Below are positions 51,921 to 60,755 of a stretch of DNA of 64,000 bases, piece after piece. Source of the stretch: Ruminococcus sp. JC304 (GTDB lineage: Bacteria > Bacillota > Clostridia > Lachnospirales > Lachnospiraceae); assembly GCA_000285855.2 (NCBI GenBank), contig HE978651.1, positions 2,894,337 through 2,958,336 on the forward strand. The letters are read 5' to 3'. The notes below the pieces were generated by a model. That model saw only the letters and a list, made by a program, of their open reading frames with translations. It did no database searches and was not told the origin of the DNA. Numbering within the stretch: the stretch's first letter is position 1; every line of letters starts with the position of its first letter. The position numbers and the translations under genes are program-made.

Positions 51921-54095
51921 TTAGTTTTTTTGCCTTTCAACCAATTCAGAAAAGAAACCTCCTGCTTTACTCAAAGACTGGTAGGTACCATCTTCAATAA
52001 TGTGCCCTTTATCCAAAACGATAATCCGATCACATTCTTTGATTGTGGACAATCGATGTGCAATCACAATTCTTGTACTTTTTAAGTTTTTCAAAGAATC
52101 AGAAACATGTTTCTGTGTAATGTTATCAAGTGCAGAGGTTGCCTCGTCAAACAAAAGCACTTTCGGTTTTGTAACAATTGCACGCGCAATCATCAAACGT
52201 TGTCTCTGCCCTCCCGATATTCCACCGGAACCTTCACTTAATATCGTATGCATCCCCATCGGCATATTGCGTATATCATCTGCTACACCAGCCATCTCTG
52301 CTGCCTCCCAGGCCTCCTTTAATCCAAGCTGCGGTGCTGAAATCGTAATATTAGAAAAAATATCACCACTAAAGAGTTTTCCGTTTTGCATCACAACACC
52401 GATCTGTTGACGCAAAGATTTTTGATCTAACTTCTGAATATCCTTCCCATCATAATATACAGCTCCGGATTTCGGTGTTTCAAATCCCATCATTAATCGC
52501 ATCAACGTTGTTTTTCCACAGCCGGTTGTCCCGACTATCGCAAGATACTGACCTCTGGGAATTTTAAGATTCAAATGGTCAATGATCCACGGTCCATCAT
52601 CAGTATAGCGGAAAGATATATTATTTAACTCAATGCTTCCTTTAACCTTTTTTACAATTTGACGCTCTTCACATACTTCCGGCTTTGCTTTCAGTATCGG
52701 TTCTGCAAGATCCATGATCGGACGAAGAGCTGATATCATAGCTGCTACTGAAGTCAATTCCAAAATTGCTCCGCTCACCATTCCAAAAGATGTATTAAAT
52801 GCCGCGTACTGAGGAACACTTAATGATTTGTTCGCCGCAACAGCGAATAACAACATGCTTCCTAATATCGTGATAACCGGTGACAATGCATTTTGAACTT
52901 TGAACGCAAACGGCGGATTATACCTGGCCTTAGCCTCCATCTGATATTTTTCTGCCCATTTTGCAAATGCACGCTCCTCACATCCTGCAAGTTTGATTTT
53001 CTGAATTCCCGAAAAGATCTCATATACAATCCCCTGTACTTTTGTGGATGCTTCAAGTTCCATTGTCATTACAGTCAACCGCCCATAAACACTGACTCCC
53101 GCAATAAGAAGCTGAACGAAAAGAACTGCCAGAGCCGGCAAAAACATAACAGGAGCAATACTTAAAATCTGTATAAGATATACCGAGGAAAACAATGCCG
53201 TCATACCAAATCCCAATAATATTTCGCCAAAAATGGTACACAATTCTGTGAGAGCCATCACCCTCTCAGACAATTCACCTGCTGAATACTTTTTAAAAAA
53301 CTGAACTGGTAAATTCAGGATTCTTGCAAACACAGCACTTTGGAGCTCAACTTTCATTTTCTGCTCTACACGTCCCCTCATCATCTCTTTTACAACAGAA
53401 AAAAGAAATTTTGAAACAGCAGTTCCCGCTAAAAGGACGGCAATAGAACCAACCATAATCGCCTGACCTGATGGCAGTATATTCTCCAGCAGAAAAGTAG
53501 TCGCCATTGGAACGATCAGACCTAACAGCATAATTGCTAATCCCGTAACTATCATATAAACTTTATCCTGACTTGTGAACGATTTCAGTATAAATTTAAA
53601 CAGGTCTTTTTGTGTCAATTCCCTTTGCGGAAGCGGACGGTAAAAACAAACCGCTTCTTCGCAGAGCTCTTTTGCTGTCTGCGAATCAACACGATTCTTT
53701 GATTTTCCTTTTATATCCTGATAATAATAATGATCTCCTTTTCCCTGAAGGAGGGCTATCATCTGTCCATCTTTTCTTTCTGCCAGGATTGGTCCATAAC
53801 AATCTTTCCACCATTCGCCTGCCAATTTAATACGTCTTCTCATGATCCCGCTTGGACGAAACAGATATTCCATTTGTTCTTCCAAATCCACAATATTGTC
53901 CGGCACAGTATTAACTTCAAGATGGAAATAACGACAAATCTGCGTCAATGCATTCTGATTTCCAGTGCTCCGGGTGTCTGCAAAGGTCTCATTGGTCTCC
54001 TTCATAACAACTGATGCCAGATTCCAGTATGCCTTTTGAAGCTGTTGTTTATTATTTGAAATTCTTTCTCTAATTTGACTGTCAAACCACCCCAT
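51921..54095 (-). CDS. NHLP-type bacteriocin export ABC transporter, permease/ATPase without peptidase
   Basis: 724 residues. The N-terminal region (about 1-160) replaces the peptidase domain, followed by six membrane segments and an ATPase with GTTGCGKTTL, SGGQRQRL and VLLFDEATSALD. This is the second exporter of the NHLP/NHLM bacteriocin type, working beside the peptidase-bearing exporter 10 bp upstream. Pairing a peptidase and a non-peptidase exporter is the mark of this class. No immunity gene could be identified with certainty in the neighbourhood. Confidence 0.9.
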   Translation of the reverse strand: MGWFDSQIRERISNNKQQLQKAYWNLASVVMKETNETFADTRSTGNQNALTQICRYFHLEVNTVPDNIVDLEEQMEYLFRPSGIMRRRIKLAGEWWKDCYGPILAERKDGQMIALLQGKGDHYYYQDIKGKSKNRVDSQTAKELCEEAVCFYRPLPQRELTQKDLFKFILKSFTSQDKVYMIVTGLAIMLLGLIVPMATTFLLENILPSGQAIMVGSIAVLLAGTAVSKFLFSVVKEMMRGRVEQKMKVELQSAVFARILNLPVQFFKKYSAGELSERVMALTELCTIFGEILLGFGMTALFSSVYLIQILSIAPVMFLPALAVLFVQLLIAGVSVYGRLTVMTMELEASTKVQGIVYEIFSGIQKIKLAGCEERAFAKWAEKYQMEAKARYNPPFAFKVQNALSPVITILGSMLLFAVAANKSLSVPQYAAFNTSFGMVSGAILELTSVAAMISALRPIMDLAEPILKAKPEVCEERQIVKKVKGSIELNNISFRYTDDGPWIIDHLNLKIPRGQYLAIVGTTGCGKTTLMRLMMGFETPKSGAVYYDGKDIQKLDQKSLRQQIGVVMQNGKLFSGDIFSNITISAPQLGLKEAWEAAEMAGVADDIRNMPMGMHTILSEGSGGISGGQRQRLMIARAIVTKPKVLLFDEATSALDNITQKHVSDSLKNLKSTRIVIAHRLSTIKECDRIIVLDKGHIIEDGTYQSLSKAGGFFSELVERQKN

Positions 54096-54105
54096 ATTAA
54101 ACCTC

Positions 54106-56268
54106 TTATTCTATTGTAACCAATTGGGAATACATTCCGCCCAGCTTATATAATTCCTCGTGAGTGCCTCTCTCTTTTATCTGACCATGCTCTAACACAA
54201 TAATTTCATTACAGTCCCTGATCGTAGAAAGACGATGTGCAACTACTATCGTAGTAATTCCACGGTTTTTGATCGCCTTGGTGACTTCATATTCTGTTTT
54301 AGCATCCAGGGCTGACGTTGCCTCATCTAAGATCACGATTGTAGGGTCTCCTGCCAAAACTCTTGCAATCTCAAAACGCTGGCGCTGGCCACCACTAAAA
54401 TTGCGGCCTCCTGCATCAATCTTGTGTTCATACCCTCCCGGACGCGCCATAATATCCTGATAGATCTGGGCATCCCGAGACGCAAGGATCACTTCGTAAT
54501 CCGTAATGCTCTTATCCCACATTTTGATATTTTCCGAAATACTATCCTCAAATAATGTGATCTCCTGATCAACAACAGATAGCGAACCTGAAAACGACTC
54601 TCTTGGTATCTCAGTTATCTTTTTTCCATCGTAAAGGATTTCTCCCTCCCACGGTTCATAGAGCCCCGAAATCAGCTTTGCAATCGTAGACTTTCCGCAG
54701 CCAGATGGTCCTACAAAAGCAACTTTATCTCCGGGATGAATGATCAGATTAAAGTCTTTCAGAAGCGGCTCCTCCAATTTCGAGTATCCAAAAGTCACAT
54801 GCCGAAGTTCTATTGTTCCTTTCAGCTTCTCAAATTCAGTAATATCATCCTCTGAAAACGTCTTTACATAACTGTTGTCAGAAGCATATTTCATAACATC
54901 CTGTACACGTTCCATAGAAGTACGTGTTTCCTGAATACTTTGTCCAATATCAAGCAGGCTTTCCACAGGCATCATAAATTGCTGAAGCAAACTCTGAAAT
55001 GCCACAAGCATACCAACACTGAATTTTCCTTTCATGATCAGCCACACACCAATGGTAAGAATTACCGCATTCGACAGTTCCTGAAGCAAAACCGGAATAC
55101 TCAGAAAGAAGCTGTCATTTCTTAACTGCTTTACTGTCTGGATATTTGCTGCAGCCTGAAATCCAGCCCATCTTTCAAAAAAACCATTTTCTGCACCTGA
55201 GCTTTTAATACTCTCTATCATATCAATTCCTGACATAGTTGCAGAATCCACTTTACTTTCATCCCTCATACGAACTCTGGTAGTTTCCACCCGCATATGT
55301 GATGCGATCTGAGACGCAAGCAGATTTAACGCAATCGCAATACAACCTACAAAAGTCAAAACCACACTGTAACGTATCATGATTATAAAATAGAAAAACA
55401 ACAGTATAATCTGGATAAATACCGGAGCTATTTTTGCGATCAAAGTCTCTGCAATCTGATCATTCAGTTTTTGTCTGCCAGCAAGGTCTCCCACCATTCG
55501 TTGTGCATAAAAATCCATAGGCAGATGAAGCATATGCCACATAAATGAGGCATTTGATACAATAGCAAGCTTTCCTTTAATTCTGTAAAGATATATCTCA
55601 TTAAGAAAACCAACAATCATTCGGAATATAGCAGTGAAAAGCATTGCCACCAGAAGCATTTCAAGCCAATGCATATTATGTCCGGGCAAAATCTGATCCG
55701 TAAATATTCTGGCAAACACAGGAGTAACCAAGCCTACAAAAGCAACAAGGGCTGCCGTAATCATTACAAAAGCCACAGAATCCGTTGTATTGGCCAGTCT
55801 ATCCTTCAAAAACTTAAATACACTTTCCGGCTTTCCGCCCTTCTCAAAGTTTTCTCCTGGTGTGAACTCAATACATACTCCTGTAAAAGAATGATCAAAT
55901 TCTTCCATTGTTACCTTGACCGTTCCACGTGCAGGATCATTAATTACAGCTGCATTTTTGGTAAAACCGCATAACACAACAAAATGATTAAAGTTCCAAT
56001 GGATAATTGCAGGATAAGTAACATTCTCTTTTACTTCGTCTACTCCATATCGATGCGCTTTTACCTCCAGCCCATAACTCCTTCCGGCTTTTGCAATACT
56101 GGAAGCTTTGGTTCCATCTCTTGATACTCCACAATCACTACGAACTTGTTCAAGCGGTAACCACTTGCCATAATACGCAAGAATCATAGCAAGGCTCGCT
56201 GCACCACATTCCAGGGCTTCCATCTGCATAATAACCGGAACTGTGATTCTTTTTTTTCTCTTTTTCAT
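54106..56268 (-). CDS. NHLP-type bacteriocin exporter with C39 peptidase domain
   Basis: 720 residues in three domains. The C39 peptidase (about 10-135) has Cys21 (ALECGAASLAMIL), His95 (WNFNHFVVL) and Asp111 (VINDPARG). Then come a six-helix membrane domain and an ATPase (GPSGCGKSTI, SGGQRQRFEIARVL, DEATSALD). It cuts leader peptides after a double glycine during export; the precursor at 56998-57177 ends its leader with VAGG. The order in the operon is fusion protein, this gene, second exporter. Confidence 0.95.
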   Translation of the reverse strand: MKKRKKRITVPVIMQMEALECGAASLAMILAYYGKWLPLEQVRSDCGVSRDGTKASSIAKAGRSYGLEVKAHRYGVDEVKENVTYPAIIHWNFNHFVVLCGFTKNAAVINDPARGTVKVTMEEFDHSFTGVCIEFTPGENFEKGGKPESVFKFLKDRLANTTDSVAFVMITAALVAFVGLVTPVFARIFTDQILPGHNMHWLEMLLVAMLFTAIFRMIVGFLNEIYLYRIKGKLAIVSNASFMWHMLHLPMDFYAQRMVGDLAGRQKLNDQIAETLIAKIAPVFIQIILLFFYFIIMIRYSVVLTFVGCIAIALNLLASQIASHMRVETTRVRMRDESKVDSATMSGIDMIESIKSSGAENGFFERWAGFQAAANIQTVKQLRNDSFFLSIPVLLQELSNAVILTIGVWLIMKGKFSVGMLVAFQSLLQQFMMPVESLLDIGQSIQETRTSMERVQDVMKYASDNSYVKTFSEDDITEFEKLKGTIELRHVTFGYSKLEEPLLKDFNLIIHPGDKVAFVGPSGCGKSTIAKLISGLYEPWEGEILYDGKKITEIPRESFSGSLSVVDQEITLFEDSISENIKMWDKSITDYEVILASRDAQIYQDIMARPGGYEHKIDAGGRNFSGGQRQRFEIARVLAGDPTIVILDEATSALDAKTEYEVTKAIKNRGITTIVVAHRLSTIRDCNEIIVLEHGQIKERGTHEELYKLGGMYSQLVTIE

Positions 56269-56277
56269 AGCATGCTC

Positions 56278-56787
56278 CTAATCCAAAATAAATTGAATTG
56301 GTTTCATTTCGGCTGTTGTAATAATAACTGTTGCCAGCATATTTGAGGGAATGTCTTCTTCAGCTATAACCCGAACTTCATAAGAATAGTTTCCATCAAG
56401 CACATTATCCGCAAGCCAGTCTTCTGATATTTCAGCACGAATTTCTTCCTGTGAATAAGGATTCTGACTCACTGCTTCCACTTTGCCACTGATGTTTCTT
56501 CCATCAGGCAGTGTAATATTTGCCTTACATCCTATCAGGTTTGTGTTGGCATTTTCTACACATTCATAGCAGTTAATCACATTACCTCCAACAGTAACTC
56601 CTTTCACTGTCATCGTCTGTGGAAGACTTCCTACAACGCTCCATACAATCACAGATATTACTGCCACCAGAAGTGCCGCCATAATTAACCAAACCTTCGG
56701 ATGAGACACCTTAATATATGCATCTAATTGTTCCGGAGATTCAACACGATCAAGACTTTCCCTTCTAAATATACTCTGTTTATCCAC
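56278..56787 (-). CDS. Short membrane-fusion (HlyD-like) protein of the bacteriocin exporter
   Basis: 169 residues from a GTG at 56787, 8 nt after GGAGG. A short cytosolic start, one membrane helix (about 33-53), then a beta-rich extracellular part (KGVTVGGNVINCYECV...). It lacks the coiled-coil hairpin of full HlyD proteins, so it is a reduced accessory subunit. First gene of the operon, divergent from the precursor gene with a 210-bp shared upstream region. Confidence 0.75.
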   Translation of the reverse strand: MDKQSIFRRESLDRVESPEQLDAYIKVSHPKVWLIMAALLVAVISVIVWSVVGSLPQTMTVKGVTVGGNVINCYECVENANTNLIGCKANITLPDGRNISGKVEAVSQNPYSQEEIRAEISEDWLADNVLDGNYSYEVRVIAEEDIPSNMLATVIITTAEMKPIQFILD

Positions 56788-56997
56788 TTTTTCATCCTCC
56801 AGTATGCAATTTGTTTATCATATCATCTGACTGCTGCTGTATTTTTATCATTTGTTTATTGTATCTGGTCTCTGACGCTTTGCATCAAAGATCTCCAGAT
56901 AAAAATAATTTTTTCTTCATATAGTGTGACAAATTCTCTTCTGATGTTTATAAACAGATAGGAAGCATTCGAATTCTTACAGGAAAGGAGAACTATT

Positions 56998-57177
56998 ATG
57001 AGCGAAATCAAACAGAACATTACAAACGAATTATCTGAAGAAGAATTAGAAAATGTTGCCGGTGGTTTTGGCCGTCCTACTATGGATGATCCCAGATATA
57101 GGGAGCAGATGAGGATAAACAATATGTTAAAACGAGGCATGAATATGGAGGAAATTCAAAAAGCGTTGAAGCGTTGA
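56998..57177 (+). CDS. Double-glycine bacteriocin precursor peptide (59 residues)
   Basis: The ATG at 56998 follows AAAGGAG at 8 nt; the TGA is at 57175. The leader (1-23) contains ELSEEELENVAGG, the Nif11/double-glycine type cut by C39 peptidases. The mature part is residues 24-59, starting FGRPTMDDP: basic overall, four Met, no Cys and no Ser. Thr28 is the only hydroxyl residue apart from one Tyr. So lanthionine or thiazole chemistry is unlikely, and no modifying enzyme is encoded nearby. It is divergent from its exporter genes and ends at a terminator. Confidence 0.88.
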   Translation: MSEIKQNITNELSEEELENVAGGFGRPTMDDPRYREQMRINNMLKRGMNMEEIQKALKR

Positions 57178-57211
57178 AGTTCTATTCGTAAATAACTATA
57201 TCAATCCTTCC

Positions 57212-57239
57212 GGGCAGCCTTAGGGCTGCCCCTGTTTTT
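57212..57239 (+). terminator. Terminator after the precursor gene
   Basis: GGGCAGCC / GGCTGCCC stem, then CTGTTTTTC. It overlaps the 3' end of the convergent gene. Confidence 0.85.
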
Positions 57240-57663
57240 CTCTGGTCACCTTATCACTTCCACGATTAGTCAGAGTTCCTGCCAGTACCACCGTTCCTGG
57301 CACCAGCACCATGATATATATGATTCCAAGCCCAAATCTGAGGAACTTGCCAAGGCTTCGGCTTATTTCTTCTATTATATATGGGCACCCTGTATTTATC
57401 CACCAGTACAAAGGAATTAATGCAAAAATACTGATAAACAACCTTAGCTTTTGCGAAATTCTGTCAAAATCTAATTGTCTTTTTTCCAGTATCCTGCAGA
57501 TGACAAAGGATGCAATAAATCCGACTCCTTCATATGCATCTCCCCGCATTTTAGCAGGATCAACCAGAAGTGATCCATCCGGCAGATAATCAAGTGGATA
57601 TGGTTTGTATTCATAGTACAGCACAGCAGCAATACAGATCAAAAGCCCTGCCACAAGAATCAT
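57220..57663 (-). pseudogene. C-terminal part of a PAP2-family protein, separated by a frameshift
   Basis: 147 residues with three to four membrane segments and the phrases YPLDYLPDGSLLVDPAKM and FVICRILEKRQLDF, which belong to the C-terminal extension of long clostridial PAP2 proteins. It begins 4 bp inside the end of the PAP2 gene, in the -1 frame. Reading upstream in its own frame gives KKRDLMILVAG, which joins naturally to the PAP2 part. It is therefore the second half of one protein, reached only by a shift at the A8 tract, or a decayed piece. Confidence 0.7.
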
Positions 57664-58208
57664 GAGGTCTCTTTTTTTTCTTTTTCACTCCACAATTCCA
57701 ACCACCCGGTCAGATACATCATAACTGCTGTTGATATAAATCCCACCAGAACATCCTGCGGAGTATGTACTCCCAGATAATTTCGTGAAAACATAGTCAG
57801 GAATACCAGCACAAACAACAGACCTGCAACGACACTGTGCTTTTTTTCCATGAACCAAAGTCCACTTCCACCGAACATAGCCGTTGCCCGCGTTGTATGC
57901 CCACTTGGAAATGAATATCCGGTAGCTGCTGTTTTAGAATCACCATAGGGTAAAATCCGTGTATCCCGTATCCATGGGCGATAGACACAGAAAGTAAGCT
58001 TTAAAAATCCGTTGATAAACAGACCGCCCCCAAGTCCTGCCAGGATTTTTCGTCCCGCCTTCCGGTCAAATGCCCAGTAAATCATACACATCATTGCAAT
58101 AGGTAAAAATCCTGCGGACAGCTTTGTTACTGCATTCATAAGCGGTGTCAGAATACTTCCAACCGTTTCGCGAAATTGTTGCAGGTACAATAAATACTCA
58201 ATATCCAT
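57660..58208 (-). CDS. PAP2-family phosphatase, N-terminal part up to an A8 frameshift
   Basis: 182 residues with the full phosphatase signature: KLTFCVYRPW, PSGHTTRAT and SRNYLGVHTPQD. The catalytic domain is thus complete, acting on lipid phosphates such as undecaprenyl pyrophosphate or phosphatidate at the membrane. The frame ends just after GAAAAAAAAGAG; a -1 slip there would continue into the next reading frame. It overlaps the DUF975 gene by 11 bp at its 5' end. Confidence 0.85.
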   Translation of the reverse strand: MDIEYLLYLQQFRETVGSILTPLMNAVTKLSAGFLPIAMMCMIYWAFDRKAGRKILAGLGGGLFINGFLKLTFCVYRPWIRDTRILPYGDSKTAATGYSFPSGHTTRATAMFGGSGLWFMEKKHSVVAGLLFVLVFLTMFSRNYLGVHTPQDVLVGFISTAVMMYLTGWLELWSEKEKKETS

Positions 58209-58911
58209 AGCTTTCCTCTTTCTGCTGTTCTTTCAGGCGAAAATAAAGCTGTGACTGTGTTAAATACTGATATGGTCCGGCAAAGAATATATTAACCAAC
58301 CCGAATGTTATAATTCCCAGAAGGCTCCATCCTATAAAAGACAGATCTAATACAAATGCAGCCCACTTATTTCCCTTCATCATCTGACGGCTCTTTTCAA
58401 AAGCTTCTTTTCGATTCATCTGTGGATTCTCTGCCAACAAAAACGGAAGCATCATATACTCATACTGTTTTATAATTCCCGGAATGATAAACAAAAGACT
58501 CCATAAGCTTACAAACAATGTCCGCAAAAACATAATCCAGCCAACATTCTTTCCATCTCTCCTGTTGATCACCGACCAGATACATCTCGTCTCCGCTGTT
58601 CCGTATTCACATTGAATAAACAGCTTTTTACATCCCACCTCCAGAGGATTCCAAATCAAAATCGTCATAATAAAGTTAACAAGCAACGCAACTGCCACAA
58701 TTCCAAGTGCAATTCCTAAAACAAGGCCAAAATCATCAGTTTCTACTGCGCCTATCACTTCATCAAAACTTCCGGAAGAAGACCTTTCTACTACCGAGAC
58801 CACTCCTGAACCTCCAATCAGGGATAATATAACTCCTGCCAGAACTGCTTTCCAATAATTTATCTTTAAAAGCTGTTTGGCACACTCTTTCAATTCTCTC
58901 CTTGTCCACAT
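58198..58911 (-). CDS. DUF975 family membrane protein
   Basis: The start at 58911 has AGGAGG 9 nt upstream; 237 residues. Five or six membrane segments, with the family phrases WKAVLAGVILSLIGG, LFIIPGIIKQYEYMMLPFLLAENP and MMKGNKWAAFVLDLSFIGW. Function unknown. It may be co-transcribed with the PAP2 gene and the ECF sigma gene upstream. Confidence 0.85.
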   Translation of the reverse strand: MWTRRELKECAKQLLKINYWKAVLAGVILSLIGGSGVVSVVERSSSGSFDEVIGAVETDDFGLVLGIALGIVAVALLVNFIMTILIWNPLEVGCKKLFIQCEYGTAETRCIWSVINRRDGKNVGWIMFLRTLFVSLWSLLFIIPGIIKQYEYMMLPFLLAENPQMNRKEAFEKSRQMMKGNKWAAFVLDLSFIGWSLLGIITFGLVNIFFAGPYQYLTQSQLYFRLKEQQKEESYGY

Positions 58912-59042
58912 ATACAATTCCCTCCTCTTCAAACTACCCATATGCAAATATCTCATATCTGAAATATGTCATCCGGCTTTCATAATCTATTACAATGCAT
59001 TATCCCCAGTCAGTTCAGGAAGAGTCTCTGTAGCCTGAACGC

Positions 59043-59546
59043 CTATTCCCTCTGTTTTTCCATAATCATTCGCAACTTCTCCAGAGCACGTTTCTGTATC
59101 ATCCTTACATTTCCCGGTGATAAATTCATCTGCCTGCCAAGCTCTGTGGAACTTTTCTGATAATAAAATCTTCCCAGAAGAATTTCCCGTTCTCTGTCAG
59201 AAAGCTGCTCCAGACTTTTTCTTAATGTCTCTTCTCTCATAATCTTTGCCACAATCTCTTCCGGCATTTTTTCCCGGGGAATTGTCTGCTGCTTCAGGAT
59301 TTCCAGAGAATAATGAGTCTTTTTATCCCTATAATAGTTTTTCAGGCGGTTTGCTGTGATTGCATACAACCAGGTAGCTATACTACCTTTTTCTTCATCA
59401 TAACTGTCCATATTTCTGTAAAAAGACAGAAATACATCTCCAGTCAGTTCTTCCGCTTCATACAGATCAGGAACTCTTTTATGTATAAATGTCAAAATTT
59501 TCAGATAATATTCCTGATAAATACGCTCAAACTCCTCATACTTCAT
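59043..59546 (-). CDS. ECF-type RNA polymerase sigma factor
   Basis: About 167 residues from the ATG at 59546; a start at 59561 is also possible, and neither has a good ribosome site, so coupling to the lipoprotein gene (11-bp overlap) is likely. Region 2 (FERIYQEYYLKILTFI, AEELTGDVFLSFYRN, ATWLYAITANRLKNYYR) and region 4 (LSDREREILLGRFYYQKSSTELGRQM) are clear. No anti-sigma gene of a known type is adjacent; the lipoprotein may play that part from outside. Confidence 0.9.
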   Translation of the reverse strand: MKYEEFERIYQEYYLKILTFIHKRVPDLYEAEELTGDVFLSFYRNMDSYDEEKGSIATWLYAITANRLKNYYRDKKTHYSLEILKQQTIPREKMPEEIVAKIMREETLRKSLEQLSDREREILLGRFYYQKSSTELGRQMNLSPGNVRMIQKRALEKLRMIMEKQRE

Positions 59547-60474
59547 CCTCCGCCTCTTCATAAGACTCAATCTCTGCATAGAGATGTTTATCTTCTTTCA
59601 CATCTTCCTCTGGCTCGTACAGTTCTTTACACTCCTTATCTGTATACATAATGTAATAAGAATTATCGTCATGAAGCATGATCCATACATGATTATCTGC
59701 TGGAACCGTGATTGCATAATCCTTTTCCTGCTCTGTACCAGGAGCTGCAGTAACTGTCACATTACGTACATCACCTTCTGCTTTTTCTGCTTCTTCGTAC
59801 TTTTCACAGAGATCTGCTACATCCTCAGGTCTGTCCACGCCGTAGGAGAATTCCATCTTCGAAGCTTCTTCTGAAGTGCCGTCCTTATGATTCAGAATCT
59901 GAGTATGTTTCAGTGGTCTGTAATCATCCGAAGCAACCACATATTCCATAGAAATCCAGTCTCCCTCTGTGTAAGATTCTCCATCGCCCTGAGAATTCAG
60001 TGTGCTCTGCGTAAGTTCTTCAGGTACTTTTGTCTGTATAATGATCGTATCACCATCGTCCTTCAGATCCGTCACTTCTTCCTCCATGGTTTCATCTGTA
60101 TAAAAGCTTATAAGATCATCTGCATTTCCATCTGCTTCATCAATATACAGACAGGAGAGATACTCATCTCCTTCTTTTCCGTATTTTAATTCGCCATCCT
60201 TATAGAGCATCTGGGTAGTACCATACATATCTACATACATCACTTCAGAATCTTCATAATCATATACCTTTGTATTCTGCAGTATATATTCACAGGTAGC
60301 TTCATAGCTTTTATGATTGCTTACAAGACTGTCTGTTTCTCCTGCTTTCATCATCTGTTCCAGTGCATTGTCTTTTGTCAGTTCAGGTAACGTATCCGAT
60401 GCCTGGACACTCACACATCCTGCTCCCAGAGTTCCCATAATCAGTGCCGTCACAATAATCATTCTTTTCTTCAT
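59536..60474 (-). CDS. Acidic lipoprotein paired with the ECF sigma factor
   Basis: 312 residues: signal peptide with lipobox LGAGC (Cys20), then a very acidic beta-rich domain, not named. Its build resembles LolA/LppX-like lipoprotein folds, but this is a guess. The stop overlaps the start of the sigma gene, so they are made together. Role in sensing or regulating the sigma factor is inference. Confidence 0.65.
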   Translation of the reverse strand: MKKRMIIVTALIMGTLGAGCVSVQASDTLPELTKDNALEQMMKAGETDSLVSNHKSYEATCEYILQNTKVYDYEDSEVMYVDMYGTTQMLYKDGELKYGKEGDEYLSCLYIDEADGNADDLISFYTDETMEEEVTDLKDDGDTIIIQTKVPEELTQSTLNSQGDGESYTEGDWISMEYVVASDDYRPLKHTQILNHKDGTSEEASKMEFSYGVDRPEDVADLCEKYEEAEKAEGDVRNVTVTAAPGTEQEKDYAITVPADNHVWIMLHDDNSYYIMYTDKECKELYEPEEDVKEDKHLYAEIESYEEAEDEV

Positions 60475-60674
60475 TTTTTAGTCTCCTTTTCTTATATTTT
60501 TTCCTTTACGATGCCAGTAAAAGCGAACTTTCGGGCATATATACCGTATCAAAAGCTCTCCTCATTTTGACAGTTTTCTGCATCTATATTATTTATGTTA
60601 TTTGAATTTGACTTCCCTGTCTATATTTTTGCGTGAATAGTCAAAATATGGTGTGAAAAGCCCTTCATAATGAT

Positions 60675-60703
60675 TTGATTTTGCCCTCTGCCAATGGTAT
60701 ACT
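60675..60703 (+). promoter_or_regulatory. Promoter of the two-component system
   Basis: TTGATT (60675-60680), 17-bp spacer, TATACT (60698-60703), about 53 bp before the kinase ATG. Confidence 0.65.
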
Positions 60704-60755
60704 TATTTTTAATAAGTAACCTGGCCATTATCTATCTTTATGACAGGAGGGTTTT

